Below the pieces are notes generated by a model. It was given only the letters and a program-made list of their open reading frames with translations, searched no databases and was not told the origin of the DNA. Below are positions 50,644 through 59,610 of a DNA stretch of 64,000 nt, in pieces (within the stretch, counting starts at the first letter, position 1; each line of letters starts with the position of its first letter). A program made the translations under genes and the position numbers. Source of the DNA: Longimicrobium terrae (GTDB taxonomy: Bacteria > Gemmatimonadota > Gemmatimonadetes > Longimicrobiales > Longimicrobiaceae). Where the stretch lies: assembly GCF_014202995.1 (NCBI RefSeq), contig NZ_JACHIA010000001.1, positions 1 to 64,000 of the forward strand, read 5' to 3'.

Positions 50644-51665
50644 TCGTTTTCCGCCTCCGCTCCGGGCGCCACGAAGTACAGGCGGTCCGAGTGGGAATCC
50701 ACCGCCAGCAGCCGCGGCACGGACCGCATCTCCAGCTTCTGCTCGCCGGAGCGCCCCAGCCGCAGCAGGTGCCACTCGCGGGTGTAGGCCCCGTCCGGCA
50801 CGATGCTCTGGTAGGGGACCAGCAGGTCGCCGTCGTGCATCCAGAACACGTCGGCCACGTAGTCGAAGGAGGCCAGCCATCGCGCGCGCGTGCGGGGATC
50901 GTCCCCGTTCTCCGGCACGTCCCGCCCCACCCGGCGGAACCGGGGAGAGGGGAGCGCGAGAGTCCGCACCGGCGTCCCCGCGGTGGTGAACAGGTACACG
51001 CTGTCGCTGAGCGCAAAGATGGCGGCGATGGTGTCGCCGCGGACGGACGCCTTGGTCCACCCCGCGATGGTCGCGGCCACCGGGTTGCGCGCCTGCCGGA
51101 ACGGAGCGAAGAAGCTGCGCACGATGCGGTCGCGGTCCACGTTCCACACGTGCAGCCGGGGGGAGGAGTTGTCGCCGTTCAGGATTCCGGAGATCAGGAT
51201 CGTAGAGTCGGAAAGCGACTGTACGTCTTCCACGAAGCTCAGCGGCGACCGGATGGTGCGCACCACCCGCCGGCCGACGGAATCGAACACGGTAAAGCGG
51301 CCGTGGAAGTCCGCGGCAAAGACCTCTCCCGAGCGAAGGCGCACCACGTTCTGCACGTTGGAGAACTCGCCGGGCCCGCCGCCGCGCGCCCCGGCCTTCC
51401 ACAGCAGTTCGCCCCGCGCGCCGTACCGCCGAACCTGGCCTTCCGGGCCGTCCGCCACCAGGAACCCGCCCCGCCCGTCGAACTGCACGGACGGGGACAC
51501 GGTCACCACGTCCTCGTTCTCCTGCAGGGCGAATGGGCGGGAGACGGAGACGGCCTGGTCCCACGTGGCCAGGGCGCGCGCGGCGTCGGCCGCCGGAGGC
51601 GAACAGCCGAGAACGGAAGTGGCGGCGAGCGCCGCGATGCGCAGCCGGGGGCGAGGGACGGGCAT
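50619..51665 (-). CDS. 6-bladed beta-propeller lipoprotein
   Basis: 348 aa. Lipobox SVLGC (Cys21). Blade signatures: VQFDGRGGFLVADGPEGQVR, LLWKAGARGGGPGEFSNVQN, GEVFAADFHGRFTVFDSVG. The GGGPGEF motif matches the GEGPGEF of the propeller at 9.6 kb. It heads the operon propeller, redoxin, Cys-rich peptide. No enzymatic motif; a scaffold or receptor role at the envelope is inferred. The ATG at 51665 was chosen for the signal sequence; the longer frame upstream runs into unrelated DNA. Confidence 0.85.
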   Translation of the reverse strand: MPVPRPRLRIAALAATSVLGCSPPAADAARALATWDQAVSVSRPFALQENEDVVTVSPSVQFDGRGGFLVADGPEGQVRRYGARGELLWKAGARGGGPGEFSNVQNVVRLRSGEVFAADFHGRFTVFDSVGRRVVRTIRSPLSFVEDVQSLSDSTILISGILNGDNSSPRLHVWNVDRDRIVRSFFAPFRQARNPVAATIAGWTKASVRGDTIAAIFALSDSVYLFTTAGTPVRTLALPSPRFRRVGRDVPENGDDPRTRARWLASFDYVADVFWMHDGDLLVPYQSIVPDGAYTREWHLLRLGRSGEQKLEMRSVPRLLAVDSHSDRLYFVAPGAEAENEWVLASLR

Positions 51666-51896
51666 GGAGCGCTCGCGGGCAGGAGGAAGGGAGGCGGTTC
51701 GGGAACGGCCGCAGTACATAGTAGCACGCCCCAAATAGACTTCAAAGGATCTTGTGCAATAGTCGGACGCGGCGGACGGAATTCCCCGCGCCCCCCACTC
51801 CCCGTGCGCCGCCGGGACCCGCTCTGGCAGGTGCCGGCGCGCACCCGTATTGTCCGCCCTCTCAGCATCCCCAACGTGCCGCCCACCAAGGAAGCC

Positions 51897-52592
51897 ATGT
51901 CCCGCTACACCACCGACCAGTTCGTCGCCGCCACCGGGCAGAAGGACGACGCGCACGGCAAGTTCGAACTCGAGAATCCCTACACGCTGGAAGTGAACCT
52001 GGACGGCCGCGTGTGGTGCAAGGCGGGGGCGATGATCGGCTACGTGGGCGGGGTGAAGTTCACGCGGCAGGGGCTGTTGGAGCAGGGACTCGGCACCCTG
52101 CTCAAGAAGATGGTCACCAGCGAAGGGCTGCAGTTGATGAAGATGGAGGGCCGGGGGCGCGTGTACCTGGCCGACGCGGGAAAGCGGGTGCAGATCCTGG
52201 AACTGGCGGCCGGCGAGCAGATCTTTGTGAACGGCAACGACCTGCTCGCGCTGGAAGACGGGATGAAGTACGAGATCAAGATGATGCGTCGCGTGGCGGG
52301 AATGGCGTCGGGCGGGCTCTTCAACGTCCGCGTCACCGGGCCGGGGATGATCGCCATGACCACGCACTACAATCCCATCACCCTGCTGGTGCGCCCCGGC
52401 GAGCCCGTGTTTACCGATCCCAACGCCACCGTCGCGTGGGCCGGCACGCTCTCCCCCGACGTGCACGTGGACATGAACCTCAAGACGCTGCTGGGGCGCG
52501 GCAGCGGCGAAACCTTCCAGCTCCGCTTTCAGGGGAGCGGATGGGTGGTGCTGCAGCCCTACGAGGAAGTCTACATGCAGCAGTCCAAATAG
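51897..52592 (+). CDS. AIM24-family protein
   Basis: 231 aa. The beta-rich AIM24 (PF01987-type) domain spans nearly the whole protein: LEVNLDGRVWCKAGAMIGYV, GLGTLLKKMVTSEGLQLMKM, GRGRVYLADAGKRVQILELA and PGMIAMTTHYNPITLLVRPG. The family has a trimeric beta fold related to TRAP-like/YjgA proteins; its biochemical role is unknown. The ATG at 51897 has AAGGAAG upstream. It is divergent from the propeller operon. Confidence 0.9.
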   Translation: MSRYTTDQFVAATGQKDDAHGKFELENPYTLEVNLDGRVWCKAGAMIGYVGGVKFTRQGLLEQGLGTLLKKMVTSEGLQLMKMEGRGRVYLADAGKRVQILELAAGEQIFVNGNDLLALEDGMKYEIKMMRRVAGMASGGLFNVRVTGPGMIAMTTHYNPITLLVRPGEPVFTDPNATVAWAGTLSPDVHVDMNLKTLLGRGSGETFQLRFQGSGWVVLQPYEEVYMQQSK

Positions 52593-52607
52593 CGGGCTCC
52601 GGACGCG

Positions 52608-52643
52608 CGAACGCCGCCGGAAATGCGCTCCCGGCGGCGTTCG
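52608..52643. terminator. terminator between convergent genes
   Basis: 13-bp stem CGAACGCCGCCGG / CCGGCGGCGTTCG, loop 10, between AIM24 and DinB genes. Confidence 0.75.
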
Positions 52644-52672
52644 TGTCCCGCGGCGGCGCGTCGGGACGGCGA

Positions 52673-53170
52673 TCAGCCCAGCATCTTCTTGAACAGCGCG
52701 ATCTGGCCGCAGTGATAGGCGTAGTGCTGCGCGGTTCCGTGCAGCATCACCGCGAAGCTGTTGGTGGGCGCGTCCGCCTGGCGCGGATCGGCGCAGATCT
52801 CGTGCAGGTCCGCGGGGGGAAACCGGCGAACCTCCTCCACCAGCGCGGCGTGCGCGGACACGAGGGCCTCGCGCGCGTCCGTCCAGGCCTTCTCCCCGCC
52901 GGCGAACGCGGGAAAGTCCACCGCTGCATCGCGCGCCACGCGGTCGCGCAGCCGGCGCGCCACCTCCGCCGTCCACACGCCCAGATGCAGCACCAGCTCG
53001 CCCACCGAGTGCCCGTCCGCGACGGGGCGCGCCGCCGCGTGCTCCGCCGTCACGCCCCGCAGCGTGGTCAGGAGCGAGTTGCCGTGCCACGGCTCGCCAT
53101 GCAGCGCGCGATGGAGTTCGTCCAGGATCACGTCGTGCTCGGTGGGAATCACCGTCATCCGTTTCGTCAT
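52673..53170 (-). CDS. DinB-family protein
   Basis: 165 aa, four-helix bundle of the DinB/YfiT type. Candidate metal-ligand histidines are in LVLHLGVWTAEV and in GTAQHYAYHCGQIALFKKML. DinB-type proteins are thiol-dependent transferases or of unknown role. The ATG at 53170 follows GGGAGGGG. It begins 11 bp after the HIT gene stop on the same strand. Confidence 0.88.
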   Translation of the reverse strand: MTKRMTVIPTEHDVILDELHRALHGEPWHGNSLLTTLRGVTAEHAAARPVADGHSVGELVLHLGVWTAEVARRLRDRVARDAAVDFPAFAGGEKAWTDAREALVSAHAALVEEVRRFPPADLHEICADPRQADAPTNSFAVMLHGTAQHYAYHCGQIALFKKMLG

Positions 53171-53181
53171 CGGCCCCTCCC

Positions 53182-53532
53182 TCACGCGGTGCCGTGGCCG
53201 GTGAGCGCGCGCCCGCCCATCAGATGGATGTGCAGGTGGGGCACCGTCTGTCCGCCGTCCTCGCCCGTGTTGATCACCACGCGGTAGCCCTGCCCGGCGA
53301 TCCCCTCCTGCTCCGCCAGTCTGGAGACCACCAGCAGCAGGTGTCCGGCGAGCGCCTGGTCTTCGGCGGTGAGCTGCGCCAGCGACGGGATCGGCTTGCG
53401 GGGGATGATGAGCAGGTGCACCGGCGCGGCGGGGTTGATGTCGCGGATGGCGATGCAGTGCTCGTCCTGGTGAACGAACTGGCCGGGGATTTCCCCGTCG
53501 ATGATGCGCGTAAAGAGCGTCCTGGCGGTCAT
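53182..53532 (-). CDS. HIT-family nucleotide hydrolase (HinT-like)
   Basis: 116 aa. The histidine triad is PHLHIHLMGGR (His99, His101, His103). The N-terminal LFTRIIDGEIPGQFVHQDEH and PVHLLIIPRKPIPSLAQL are typical of HinT, which hydrolyses purine nucleoside phosphoramidates and AMP-lysine. The upstream gene order HIT-DinB on one strand suggests a two-gene unit. Start ATG at 53532. Confidence 0.95.
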   Translation of the reverse strand: MTARTLFTRIIDGEIPGQFVHQDEHCIAIRDINPAAPVHLLIIPRKPIPSLAQLTAEDQALAGHLLLVVSRLAEQEGIAGQGYRVVINTGEDGGQTVPHLHIHLMGGRALTGHGTA

Positions 53533-53751
53533 GGCGTTCGCGTCCGGGTGGAAGGGTAGATGGGCGGCGCGGCGAAAAGCTTATCGGTTCCCGCCTCCCC
53601 GCGACAGGGACGCGGCTCGACGCGCGCGGCCGCGCCCGGGATGTGCCGGTGGTCGAAATCCATCGAGGAACGTAGATTCCGTCTGCGATACGGCTCCCGC
53701 CCCGGGCCGATGCCCGCCTGATCATCCCCGCCGCCCCATCCAGGACAGCTC

Positions 53752-54048
53752 ATGCTCGAAACGTTTTCCATCGACACCTTTCAGCCCCGCGTGGGCGAGA
53801 TCTTTCACTTCGTGGTGGGCGACGCGCGGCTGCCCACCAAGCTTACGGAAGTGCACCGCTGGAGCGACGCATCGGCCAACGGCCGCCCGCGCCAGCCGTT
53901 TTCGCTGATCTTCCATACCGTTCCCGACGCGCTCGTCCCCCAGGCCATGTACAGGGTGGAGCACGAGGAGATGGGCGGGTTCGAGCTGTTCCTGGCCCCC
54001 ATCGGCCCGGATGAGCGCGGGATGCGCTACGAGGCCGTCTTCACCTGA
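53752..54048 (+). CDS. small conserved protein, possibly DUF6916-like
   Basis: 98 aa. The motif pattern TFQPRVGEIFHFVV, LTEVHRW, RQPFSLIFHT and MYRVEHEEMGGFELFLAPIG followed by RYEAVF is a compact beta-rich domain that I associate with DUF6916-type proteins found beside tail-collar proteins; this link is from memory and is tentative. Three tail-collar proteins occur 4.5-6 kb downstream. The gene stands alone with its own terminator. Confidence 0.7.
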   Translation: MLETFSIDTFQPRVGEIFHFVVGDARLPTKLTEVHRWSDASANGRPRQPFSLIFHTVPDALVPQAMYRVEHEEMGGFELFLAPIGPDERGMRYEAVFT

Positions 54049-54070
54049 TCGCGCTTCGGACGAGGATGAG

Positions 54071-54106
54071 AGAAGGGGCGGACGGCTGATGCCGTCCGCC
54101 CCTTCT
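54071..54106. terminator. bidirectional terminator
   Basis: Perfect 16-bp stem AGAAGGGGCGGACGGC / GCCGTCCGCCCCTTCT, loop 4, followed by CGTTTCG; lies between convergent genes. Confidence 0.85.
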
Positions 54107-54126
54107 CGTTTCGCGTCAGCCGCCGG

Positions 54127-57100
54127 TCAGGGCTGCGGGCACCCCGCACCGCCCACGAACCCGCCTCCACCGGTGGCCACCGCGTTCTGCGCGAGCCCGG
54201 TGGGCGTTCCGCCGTTGCGCGCCTGCTCAAAGGCGACCACGGCCGCGTTGTCCGCGTTGCCGCCCGCGTATCCGGGCAGCCGCACGGTGGTCAGAAAGCG
54301 CTGCCGCAGGCGCAGATCCGTGCCCGCCGCCCCGCCCGATCCCGAGCCCGTGACGGCGTTGGCCAGCGACCCCGGGCCGCCCAGATCCACGCAGACCTGC
54401 GGATTGTCGCTGGTGATGAGCCCGGCGTTCAGGTGAATGCCGTTCTTGGCGGTGGGCGCGGTGCCCGGCTCCGCGATCACATTGCTGGTCACCGTGGCGT
54501 TCAGCGTCCCGTTTCCGCCAGCGGACGCATCGCCGATCTGCAGCAGCACACCCTGGTTGTTGTACTGCCGCACCTGGTTGCCCGTGACGGCAACCGTGTG
54601 CGATCCCGCGCCCACCGAGGTGAGGCTGATGCCAGAACCCTGCTGCGAACCCGAGTTGGCGAAGCCGGCCACGCCCACCGTGTTGCCGCGGATGACGCCG
54701 GACACGGTGCCCGTGCCCACCCCCTCCTGAACCGACAGCGCCGATCCCACGGCATCGCGGAAGCTGTTTCCGGAGATGTCGTACGTCAGCGCCGCGGCGC
54801 CGCCGCCCGTCTCCAGTGCCACCCCGCCCGCACCGGGCACGATGGCGGGATGGGTGTTGCCGAAGCTGTTGGAGCCCAGCACCACGTCCCCCTGCGCCGA
54901 TCCGGAAAGCGCCACCCGCAGCAGGTTTACGCGTGCGCCGGTGAACTGGCTGTTCTGCACCGTCACGTTCACCACGGCCGAGCCGGAGCCCAGGATGGAG
55001 ACGCCGTCCCCGCCCGTGGCCGCCGCGTTCGCGGCAAAGGTCGCGGACGACAGGGTCAGCCGGTTCAGCACACCGGAGCTGTTGGCCACGCGCAGGTTGT
55101 CTTCCACGGATCCACCGATGAACGATCCGGTGATGGAGGACGAGCCGAGGAGGTTGTGGAAACGGATCCCCGCCTCGTCCGCGGCGGGGCTGTCGCCGTT
55201 GTTCAGCACGGTGGATTCGGCGAGCGCGAAGCCGCTCACGTTTTCTCCCGCGATCCCGCTTCCCAGGTTGTCGCGGATGATGACGGACGCGAGCGACACG
55301 CCCGACACGTTCTCCATCCGCACCGCGTCACCGCTCATGGACTGGATCGTTCCGCCGCTGCCGGCCGATCCCGTTCCCGTCACCTGCAGCGTGTTGGCGC
55401 CGCCGGTGTTCTGCAGCACGATTCCGTTTACGCCATCGGCCGCGGCAATGGAGCGGAAGCTGAGCCCGGCCGCGCCCGTCGTGGCATCCACCACGCGCAG
55501 CGCCGTTCCCGCGGAGGTCAGGATGGCGTTCCCCGCCCCGGTCACCGTCACTACGCCGCCGTCCGTCGCGCGGAAGCCGTCACCGCTGGTCGTGGTGATG
55601 GCCAGCCCGCCGCCGGCGAACTGGATCGCAGCGGAACCGTTGTCCGCCAGCGTGACTCCGGTGGAGGCGCCGGTGCTGATCACCTTGGAGGCGCCGGTGA
55701 AGGCGATGGTCCCCGCCGCGTTGTCCTGCACCAGTATCCCCGCGCCGGTGTCGTTCAGCGAGCCGCTGAGCGTCAGCACGCCGCCCGTGCGCCCGTCGAC
55801 GCGCGCGGTGCGAACCGTGGAAACGACATCGCCTGCGTAGGTGACGATCCCGTTGCCGCCCGCGACAAGCACCGCGGGACCCGCGGCCCCGGTCAGCAGC
55901 CCGCCCGTGGCGGAAAGCGTCCCGCCCACGTTCACCAGCCGCAGCCCGTTCGCCCCGCTCCCGGTGGACGACACACTGCCGAACGCGGCCGCCGCCGTCC
56001 CGTTTTCCAGATCCAGCGCCGCGCCGCCGGTGGCGTCCACCGACACCTGCGCCGCGGTGAACGTCCCGAAGCCGTCACCCGCGATCCCCGCTCCATCGCT
56101 GGTGGCGACGCGCACGCCCTGCACCGTGTTGTTCGTCGCCAGCTGGATTCCCGTCCCGGCGGTCGCGCGGGCTAGGTTGGGGGTTCCCGCCGGGGCCAGC
56201 AGCGTCACCGTGGCGCCGTTGAGCACCACCTGGATGGGGCTGGTGATTCCCTCGCCCGTAAGCGACTGTCCCGCCTTCATGATGAAGCCCTCGTCGTACC
56301 CCGCCGCGCCGCCGTTCCCCCCGCGGACGAACACCGTCTCCCCCGCGGCCGAGGCGCTCTCCGCCGCCTTGAGCGTCGCGAAGGGCGAGGCGTCGCGCCC
56401 GTCTCCCGCCACGCCCGCGCTGTTGTCCACGTACCACACGCGGTAGGCGGACGATACCGTGGCGACGGCGGTGGAGGTCGCCTGCCCGTCCGTCACCGTG
56501 TACGCAAAGGTGTCTGCGCCCGTGAACCCGGCGGCGCTCAGGTAGCTGAACCCGCCATCCGCGGCCAGCGTCACCGTTCCGCCCCCCGTGGTGGCGTACG
56601 TCCCGGCGACGGCGGAAAGCGAGTTGCCCTCCGCGTCCGTGTCGTTCGCCAGCACGCCGGGCGCGGCAACCGGAACCGTCACGTTGCCGATGGCCTGGAA
56701 GGTGTCCGCGGCCGCGACGGGCGGTGTGTTGGGGTTCAGCACCGTCAGCATCGCGGAGCCGGACGAGGCACCCGACGTGGCGGTAATCGTGGCGGTTCCA
56801 ACCCCGGTTCCGGTCGCCAGTCCGCTGCCATCCACCGTGGCGACGGCTGCGTTGGAGGTGGTCCACACGACTGCGGCGGCGGGGAGAGGAGCGCCGTGCA
56901 GGTCCGGCACCGTCGCGGTGAACTGCTGCGTCGCGCCGGTGTTGATGGTGGCCGACGCGGGCGACACCACCACCTGCGCCGCGATCCCCGTCTCGATGCG
57001 GAACTTGATGGGGATCGTCTGGCCCGCCTTCACCGCCACGAACTGCGTTTCATCCACCGAGTGCTTGTCCTTGCCGCCCGACACCACGTCCGCGTCCGCG

Positions 57101-57510
57101 TACCCGAGGCGGAACGCGCCCACGAACACCTGGATGCGGTAGAACTTGTCGGGATTCAGCGACTTGGAGGTGTGCCAGTTGGTGATGTAGTGCTCCGCGC
57201 CCGCGTCCACGCGCACGGACGACGATCCGGTGCCGAACGAAAAGCTCGCGACCGTGGCGCCGCACAGGCTTCCGGCCAGCTCGCAGATTTCTACCCGAGG
57301 CTGCAGCGTGGCGTCGAACGTACCGGAGGGCGCCGCGCCCTTCACCGTGGGGGGAAGAAAGTAGAAGCCCGGCGCGGCGGCGCTGTGCGCGGCGTCGACG
57401 ATGGCCAGCGACGGATCGCCGTCGGGGGCCACGGGAGAGGTGGCGTCGCCGGTACAGGCGGCGAGCGCCAGGAGGAATACCGCGGAGGCGGCACACTTTG
57501 CACGGATCAT
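54127..57510 (-). CDS. large surface lipoprotein: Big-type Ig, cadherin-like and beta-helix domains
   Basis: 1127 aa. The ATG at 57510 gives a lipoprotein signal with lipobox LALAAC. Regions in order: an N-terminal domain (to about 160), a bacterial Ig-like (Big_2) domain (VSPASATINTGATQQFTATV), and a cadherin-like/VCBS domain (LANDTDAEGNSLSAVAGTY; DTFAYTVTDGQATST). A long right-handed beta-helix follows (about 350-1060) made of GGTV/GxGNxI repeats. The C-terminus FLTTVRLPGYAGGNADN...CPQP is shared with the protein at 60.2 kb and may be an anchoring or sorting domain. Probable adhesin or matrix protein; substrate unknown. Confidence 0.85.
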   Translation of the reverse strand: MIRAKCAASAVFLLALAACTGDATSPVAPDGDPSLAIVDAAHSAAAPGFYFLPPTVKGAAPSGTFDATLQPRVEICELAGSLCGATVASFSFGTGSSSVRVDAGAEHYITNWHTSKSLNPDKFYRIQVFVGAFRLGYADADVVSGGKDKHSVDETQFVAVKAGQTIPIKFRIETGIAAQVVVSPASATINTGATQQFTATVPDLHGAPLPAAAVVWTTSNAAVATVDGSGLATGTGVGTATITATSGASSGSAMLTVLNPNTPPVAAADTFQAIGNVTVPVAAPGVLANDTDAEGNSLSAVAGTYATTGGGTVTLAADGGFSYLSAAGFTGADTFAYTVTDGQATSTAVATVSSAYRVWYVDNSAGVAGDGRDASPFATLKAAESASAAGETVFVRGGNGGAAGYDEGFIMKAGQSLTGEGITSPIQVVLNGATVTLLAPAGTPNLARATAGTGIQLATNNTVQGVRVATSDGAGIAGDGFGTFTAAQVSVDATGGAALDLENGTAAAAFGSVSSTGSGANGLRLVNVGGTLSATGGLLTGAAGPAVLVAGGNGIVTYAGDVVSTVRTARVDGRTGGVLTLSGSLNDTGAGILVQDNAAGTIAFTGASKVISTGASTGVTLADNGSAAIQFAGGGLAITTTSGDGFRATDGGVVTVTGAGNAILTSAGTALRVVDATTGAAGLSFRSIAAADGVNGIVLQNTGGANTLQVTGTGSAGSGGTIQSMSGDAVRMENVSGVSLASVIIRDNLGSGIAGENVSGFALAESTVLNNGDSPAADEAGIRFHNLLGSSSITGSFIGGSVEDNLRVANSSGVLNRLTLSSATFAANAAATGGDGVSILGSGSAVVNVTVQNSQFTGARVNLLRVALSGSAQGDVVLGSNSFGNTHPAIVPGAGGVALETGGGAAALTYDISGNSFRDAVGSALSVQEGVGTGTVSGVIRGNTVGVAGFANSGSQQGSGISLTSVGAGSHTVAVTGNQVRQYNNQGVLLQIGDASAGGNGTLNATVTSNVIAEPGTAPTAKNGIHLNAGLITSDNPQVCVDLGGPGSLANAVTGSGSGGAAGTDLRLRQRFLTTVRLPGYAGGNADNAAVVAFEQARNGGTPTGLAQNAVATGGGGFVGGAGCPQP

Positions 57511-57931
57511 GGAGCGACTCCGGATTCGGTGAACGTCGGGTGTACCGCCGGAAACCCGCCGGATCGTTCTCACGCTGGCGCGAGACGAGCGGCGATGGAT
57601 GTCGAGACGTTTTCCGGTGCGGTTGCAGAGGCCGGGATGGGGAGGAGAGTTCCGCGCGCGGCCGCACGCGCCCATCCCGGCACCCGACGAAAATGCATCA
57701 TGCGAGCCGGGTATTCCTCGCGTTCGAAGCGAACGAAAATCCAGCAACCGCGCCGTTTCGCACCCTTCGCTCCCGATTTCCGCGCTCCTCTTCGGGACAT
57801 TCATTCCACACACACTGAGACACGATCAGAACAGGTGTCGCAGATCTTCCCCGGTCCACCCCGCACGAAAAGGCTCGCATCCGCCGGATGCGAGCCTTTT
57901 ATCATCACATCGGAGCCGTGGCGGCGCGCTG
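57511..57931. other. non-coding stretch upstream of the large lipoprotein gene
   Basis: Holds the terminator of the GNAT gene (57868-57900). Upstream promoter elements for the lipoprotein gene are not clear. No supported gene. Confidence 0.55.
57868..57900 (-). terminator. intrinsic terminator of the GNAT gene
   Basis: 16-bp arms AAAAGGCTCGCATCCG / CGGATGCGAGCCTTTT; on the minus strand it is flanked by a T4 run. Confidence 0.82.
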
Positions 57932-58420
57932 TCAGCCGGCGGCGACCGCCGCGGGCGCGCGTTCCATGCGCAGGTACACGCCCCGCACCTCCGCCTGCAC
58001 AAAGCCCAGCCGCTCGTACAGCCGCCGCGCGGGATTGAATATCTCCACGTGGATGCTGACCTTGCGGCCGCTGGCGTCGCCCTCGGAAAAGAGCGCGCGG
58101 ATCAGTTCCGTCCCCAGACCGCCGCCGCGCAGGGCCGGCACCAGCGCGATGTCCACGATGCGGATGTCGCCCGGCCAGCGCGCCACGTACAGCCGCCCCA
58201 CCGGTTCGCCGTCACGCACGATCAGATCCCACGAGGTGTCGCTGTAGTTTTCCCGCCAGAACTGGTGCTGCGCGTGGAACTGCTGGTGCACGAACGCCGC
58301 CTTCTGCTCCGGCGTCCAGTCCACCTGCTTCAGTTCCTCCTCGCGCGTAGTGGCGTACAGCGCGAGCAGAAACGGCATGTCGCCGTCGGTGACGGGGCGC
58401 AGCGTGATCGTTGGATTCAT
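57932..58420 (-). CDS. GNAT-family N-acetyltransferase
   Basis: 162 aa. GNAT core: ITLRPVTDGDMPFLLALYAT, the strand IRIVDIALVPALRGGGLGTE with the acetyl-CoA loop RGGGLGTEL, and NPARRLYERLGFVQAEVRGV, the usual C-terminal signature. The substrate is unknown. The ATG at 58420 begins the domain. It sits between the first large beta-helix gene and the tail-collar trio, all on the minus strand. Confidence 0.92.
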   Translation of the reverse strand: MNPTITLRPVTDGDMPFLLALYATTREEELKQVDWTPEQKAAFVHQQFHAQHQFWRENYSDTSWDLIVRDGEPVGRLYVARWPGDIRIVDIALVPALRGGGLGTELIRALFSEGDASGRKVSIHVEIFNPARRLYERLGFVQAEVRGVYLRMERAPAAVAAG

Positions 58421-58485
58421 CGAAATGGACGACCGGGAGGACAGAAAAGGCTAGTTACGAAGAAACGGTGTCTGCGCAGGCACAA

Positions 58486-58511
58486 AGAGGGCGGCCACCG
58501 GGCCGCCCTCT
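58486..58511 (-). terminator. terminator after the last tail-collar gene
   Basis: 11-bp stem AGAGGGCGGCC / GGCCGCCCTCT with a 4-base loop, downstream of the 58531-59058 gene. Confidence 0.72.
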
Positions 58512-58530
58512 CTGCTCATTCCACCGCGGA

Positions 58531-59058
58531 TTACGGCCGCTGCGGAAAGATGCCCTGCATGGCGATGCAGAAGTTGAGCGTCAGGTACGGCTGCATGTTG
58601 TTGTGCGGCAGCCCGCCACCCGCGGGGGGAAGCACCTGGGGCGCCATGGTCCCCAGGTTCGCGGTGGACGGCTGATACGCGAACGCGTTCTGCGAAACCG
58701 CCAGCGAGCGCGTCGGGCCGGGGATGTTCAGGTCCGCCGGATCGATGTTGTTGGCGTTCAGCGTGTGCACGTGTACCGGGATTTCAGACACGAGCAGGGT
58801 GATGGATTCCACCCCGGACTGCTCGCCCAGGTCGCGCAGCGAAAGCCCCTGCCCCTGGCCGGGCTGCATGGGCGCGGAACCCTGCAGGTTCGGCAGCGCA
58901 AACGTGCTCTTGCCGTCACCGCCGTAGGTGGTGCCGAGCAGCGCGAACAGCGCGGTATTCTGCGAAATCGGAAGCAGCTGGCCGTTGCAGAACGCCCACC
59001 CCGTCGGGGCGAAGGTAAACGGAAAGATGCGGACTTCCGCGAGAAACTGGTCTGACAT
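58531..59058 (-). CDS. phage tail-collar-domain protein (MdpB-like), copy 3
   Basis: 175 aa. Tail-collar (PF07484-type) signature: FLAEVRIFPFTFAPTGWAFC, NGQLLPISQNTALFALLGTT, YGGDGKSTFALPNLQGSAPM, and the C-terminal HNNMQPYLTLNFCIAMQGIF. A central variable segment (about 95-145) contains HVHTLNANN. Related MdpB/microcystin-dependent-protein families are common in non-phage bacterial clusters. Third of three genes in one direction, spaced 14 and 16 bp apart; RBS GGAGG of the upstream gap. Role unknown, possibly a secreted trimeric fibre. Confidence 0.9.
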   Translation of the reverse strand: MSDQFLAEVRIFPFTFAPTGWAFCNGQLLPISQNTALFALLGTTYGGDGKSTFALPNLQGSAPMQPGQGQGLSLRDLGEQSGVESITLLVSEIPVHVHTLNANNIDPADLNIPGPTRSLAVSQNAFAYQPSTANLGTMAPQVLPPAGGGLPHNNMQPYLTLNFCIAMQGIFPQRP

Positions 59059-59072
59059 GTGGGCGCTCCTCC

Positions 59073-59594
59073 TCAGGTCGGGCTCGGGAAGACCCCGAAC
59101 AGGGAGATGATGTGGTTGACGCAGAGGAAGGGCTGCGTGTTCTCGTGCGGCTGGCTTCCGCCCTGGGGGGTGATGGCCTGGTTGCTCATCTGCCCCGTGG
59201 GATCGCCATCGTAGTAGAGCTGAACGCTGCCCGTGGGCTGCGCGAGCATGCCGCCCACCGGCGTGCTCTGGTTGCCGGCGGTCGCGGCCGCCAGCGGGGT
59301 GTGCGTGTGAAGGGGAATCTGCTGCGAGGTGAGCGTCTCCTGCTCCGTTCCCGCCATCTCCCCGATCTGGTACGTGGTGCCGTCCGGGCCGGTGCCCATG
59401 TGGATGGGAACGCGGCTGGCCAGGTTGGGGAGGTTGAAGGTTTCCTGCCCATCTCCGCCGTAGGTAGTGCCGATCAGCTGAAACAGGACGTCGTTCTCGG
59501 AAATGGGCAGCGTCTGCCCCTCGCAGAACATCCAGCCGTTGGGGGCGAAGTTTCCGGCGAACAACCGGATTTCGCCCACGTAGGGTTGTGCCAT
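59073..59594 (-). CDS. phage tail-collar-domain protein (MdpB-like), copy 2
   Basis: 173 aa, the middle of three paralogues. YVGEIRLFAGNFAPNGWMFC, EGQTLPISENDVLFQLIGTT, YGGDGQETFNLPNLASRVPI and a C-terminal HENTQPFLCVNHIISLFGVF. The central segment (HTHTPLAAATAGNQS) differs from the neighbours, as in fibre-like proteins whose tip varies. The ATG at 59594 begins a conserved N-terminus. Confidence 0.9.
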   Translation of the reverse strand: MAQPYVGEIRLFAGNFAPNGWMFCEGQTLPISENDVLFQLIGTTYGGDGQETFNLPNLASRVPIHMGTGPDGTTYQIGEMAGTEQETLTSQQIPLHTHTPLAAATAGNQSTPVGGMLAQPTGSVQLYYDGDPTGQMSNQAITPQGGSQPHENTQPFLCVNHIISLFGVFPSPT

Positions 59595-59610
59595 GGGTAC
59601 GGTCTCCGGA

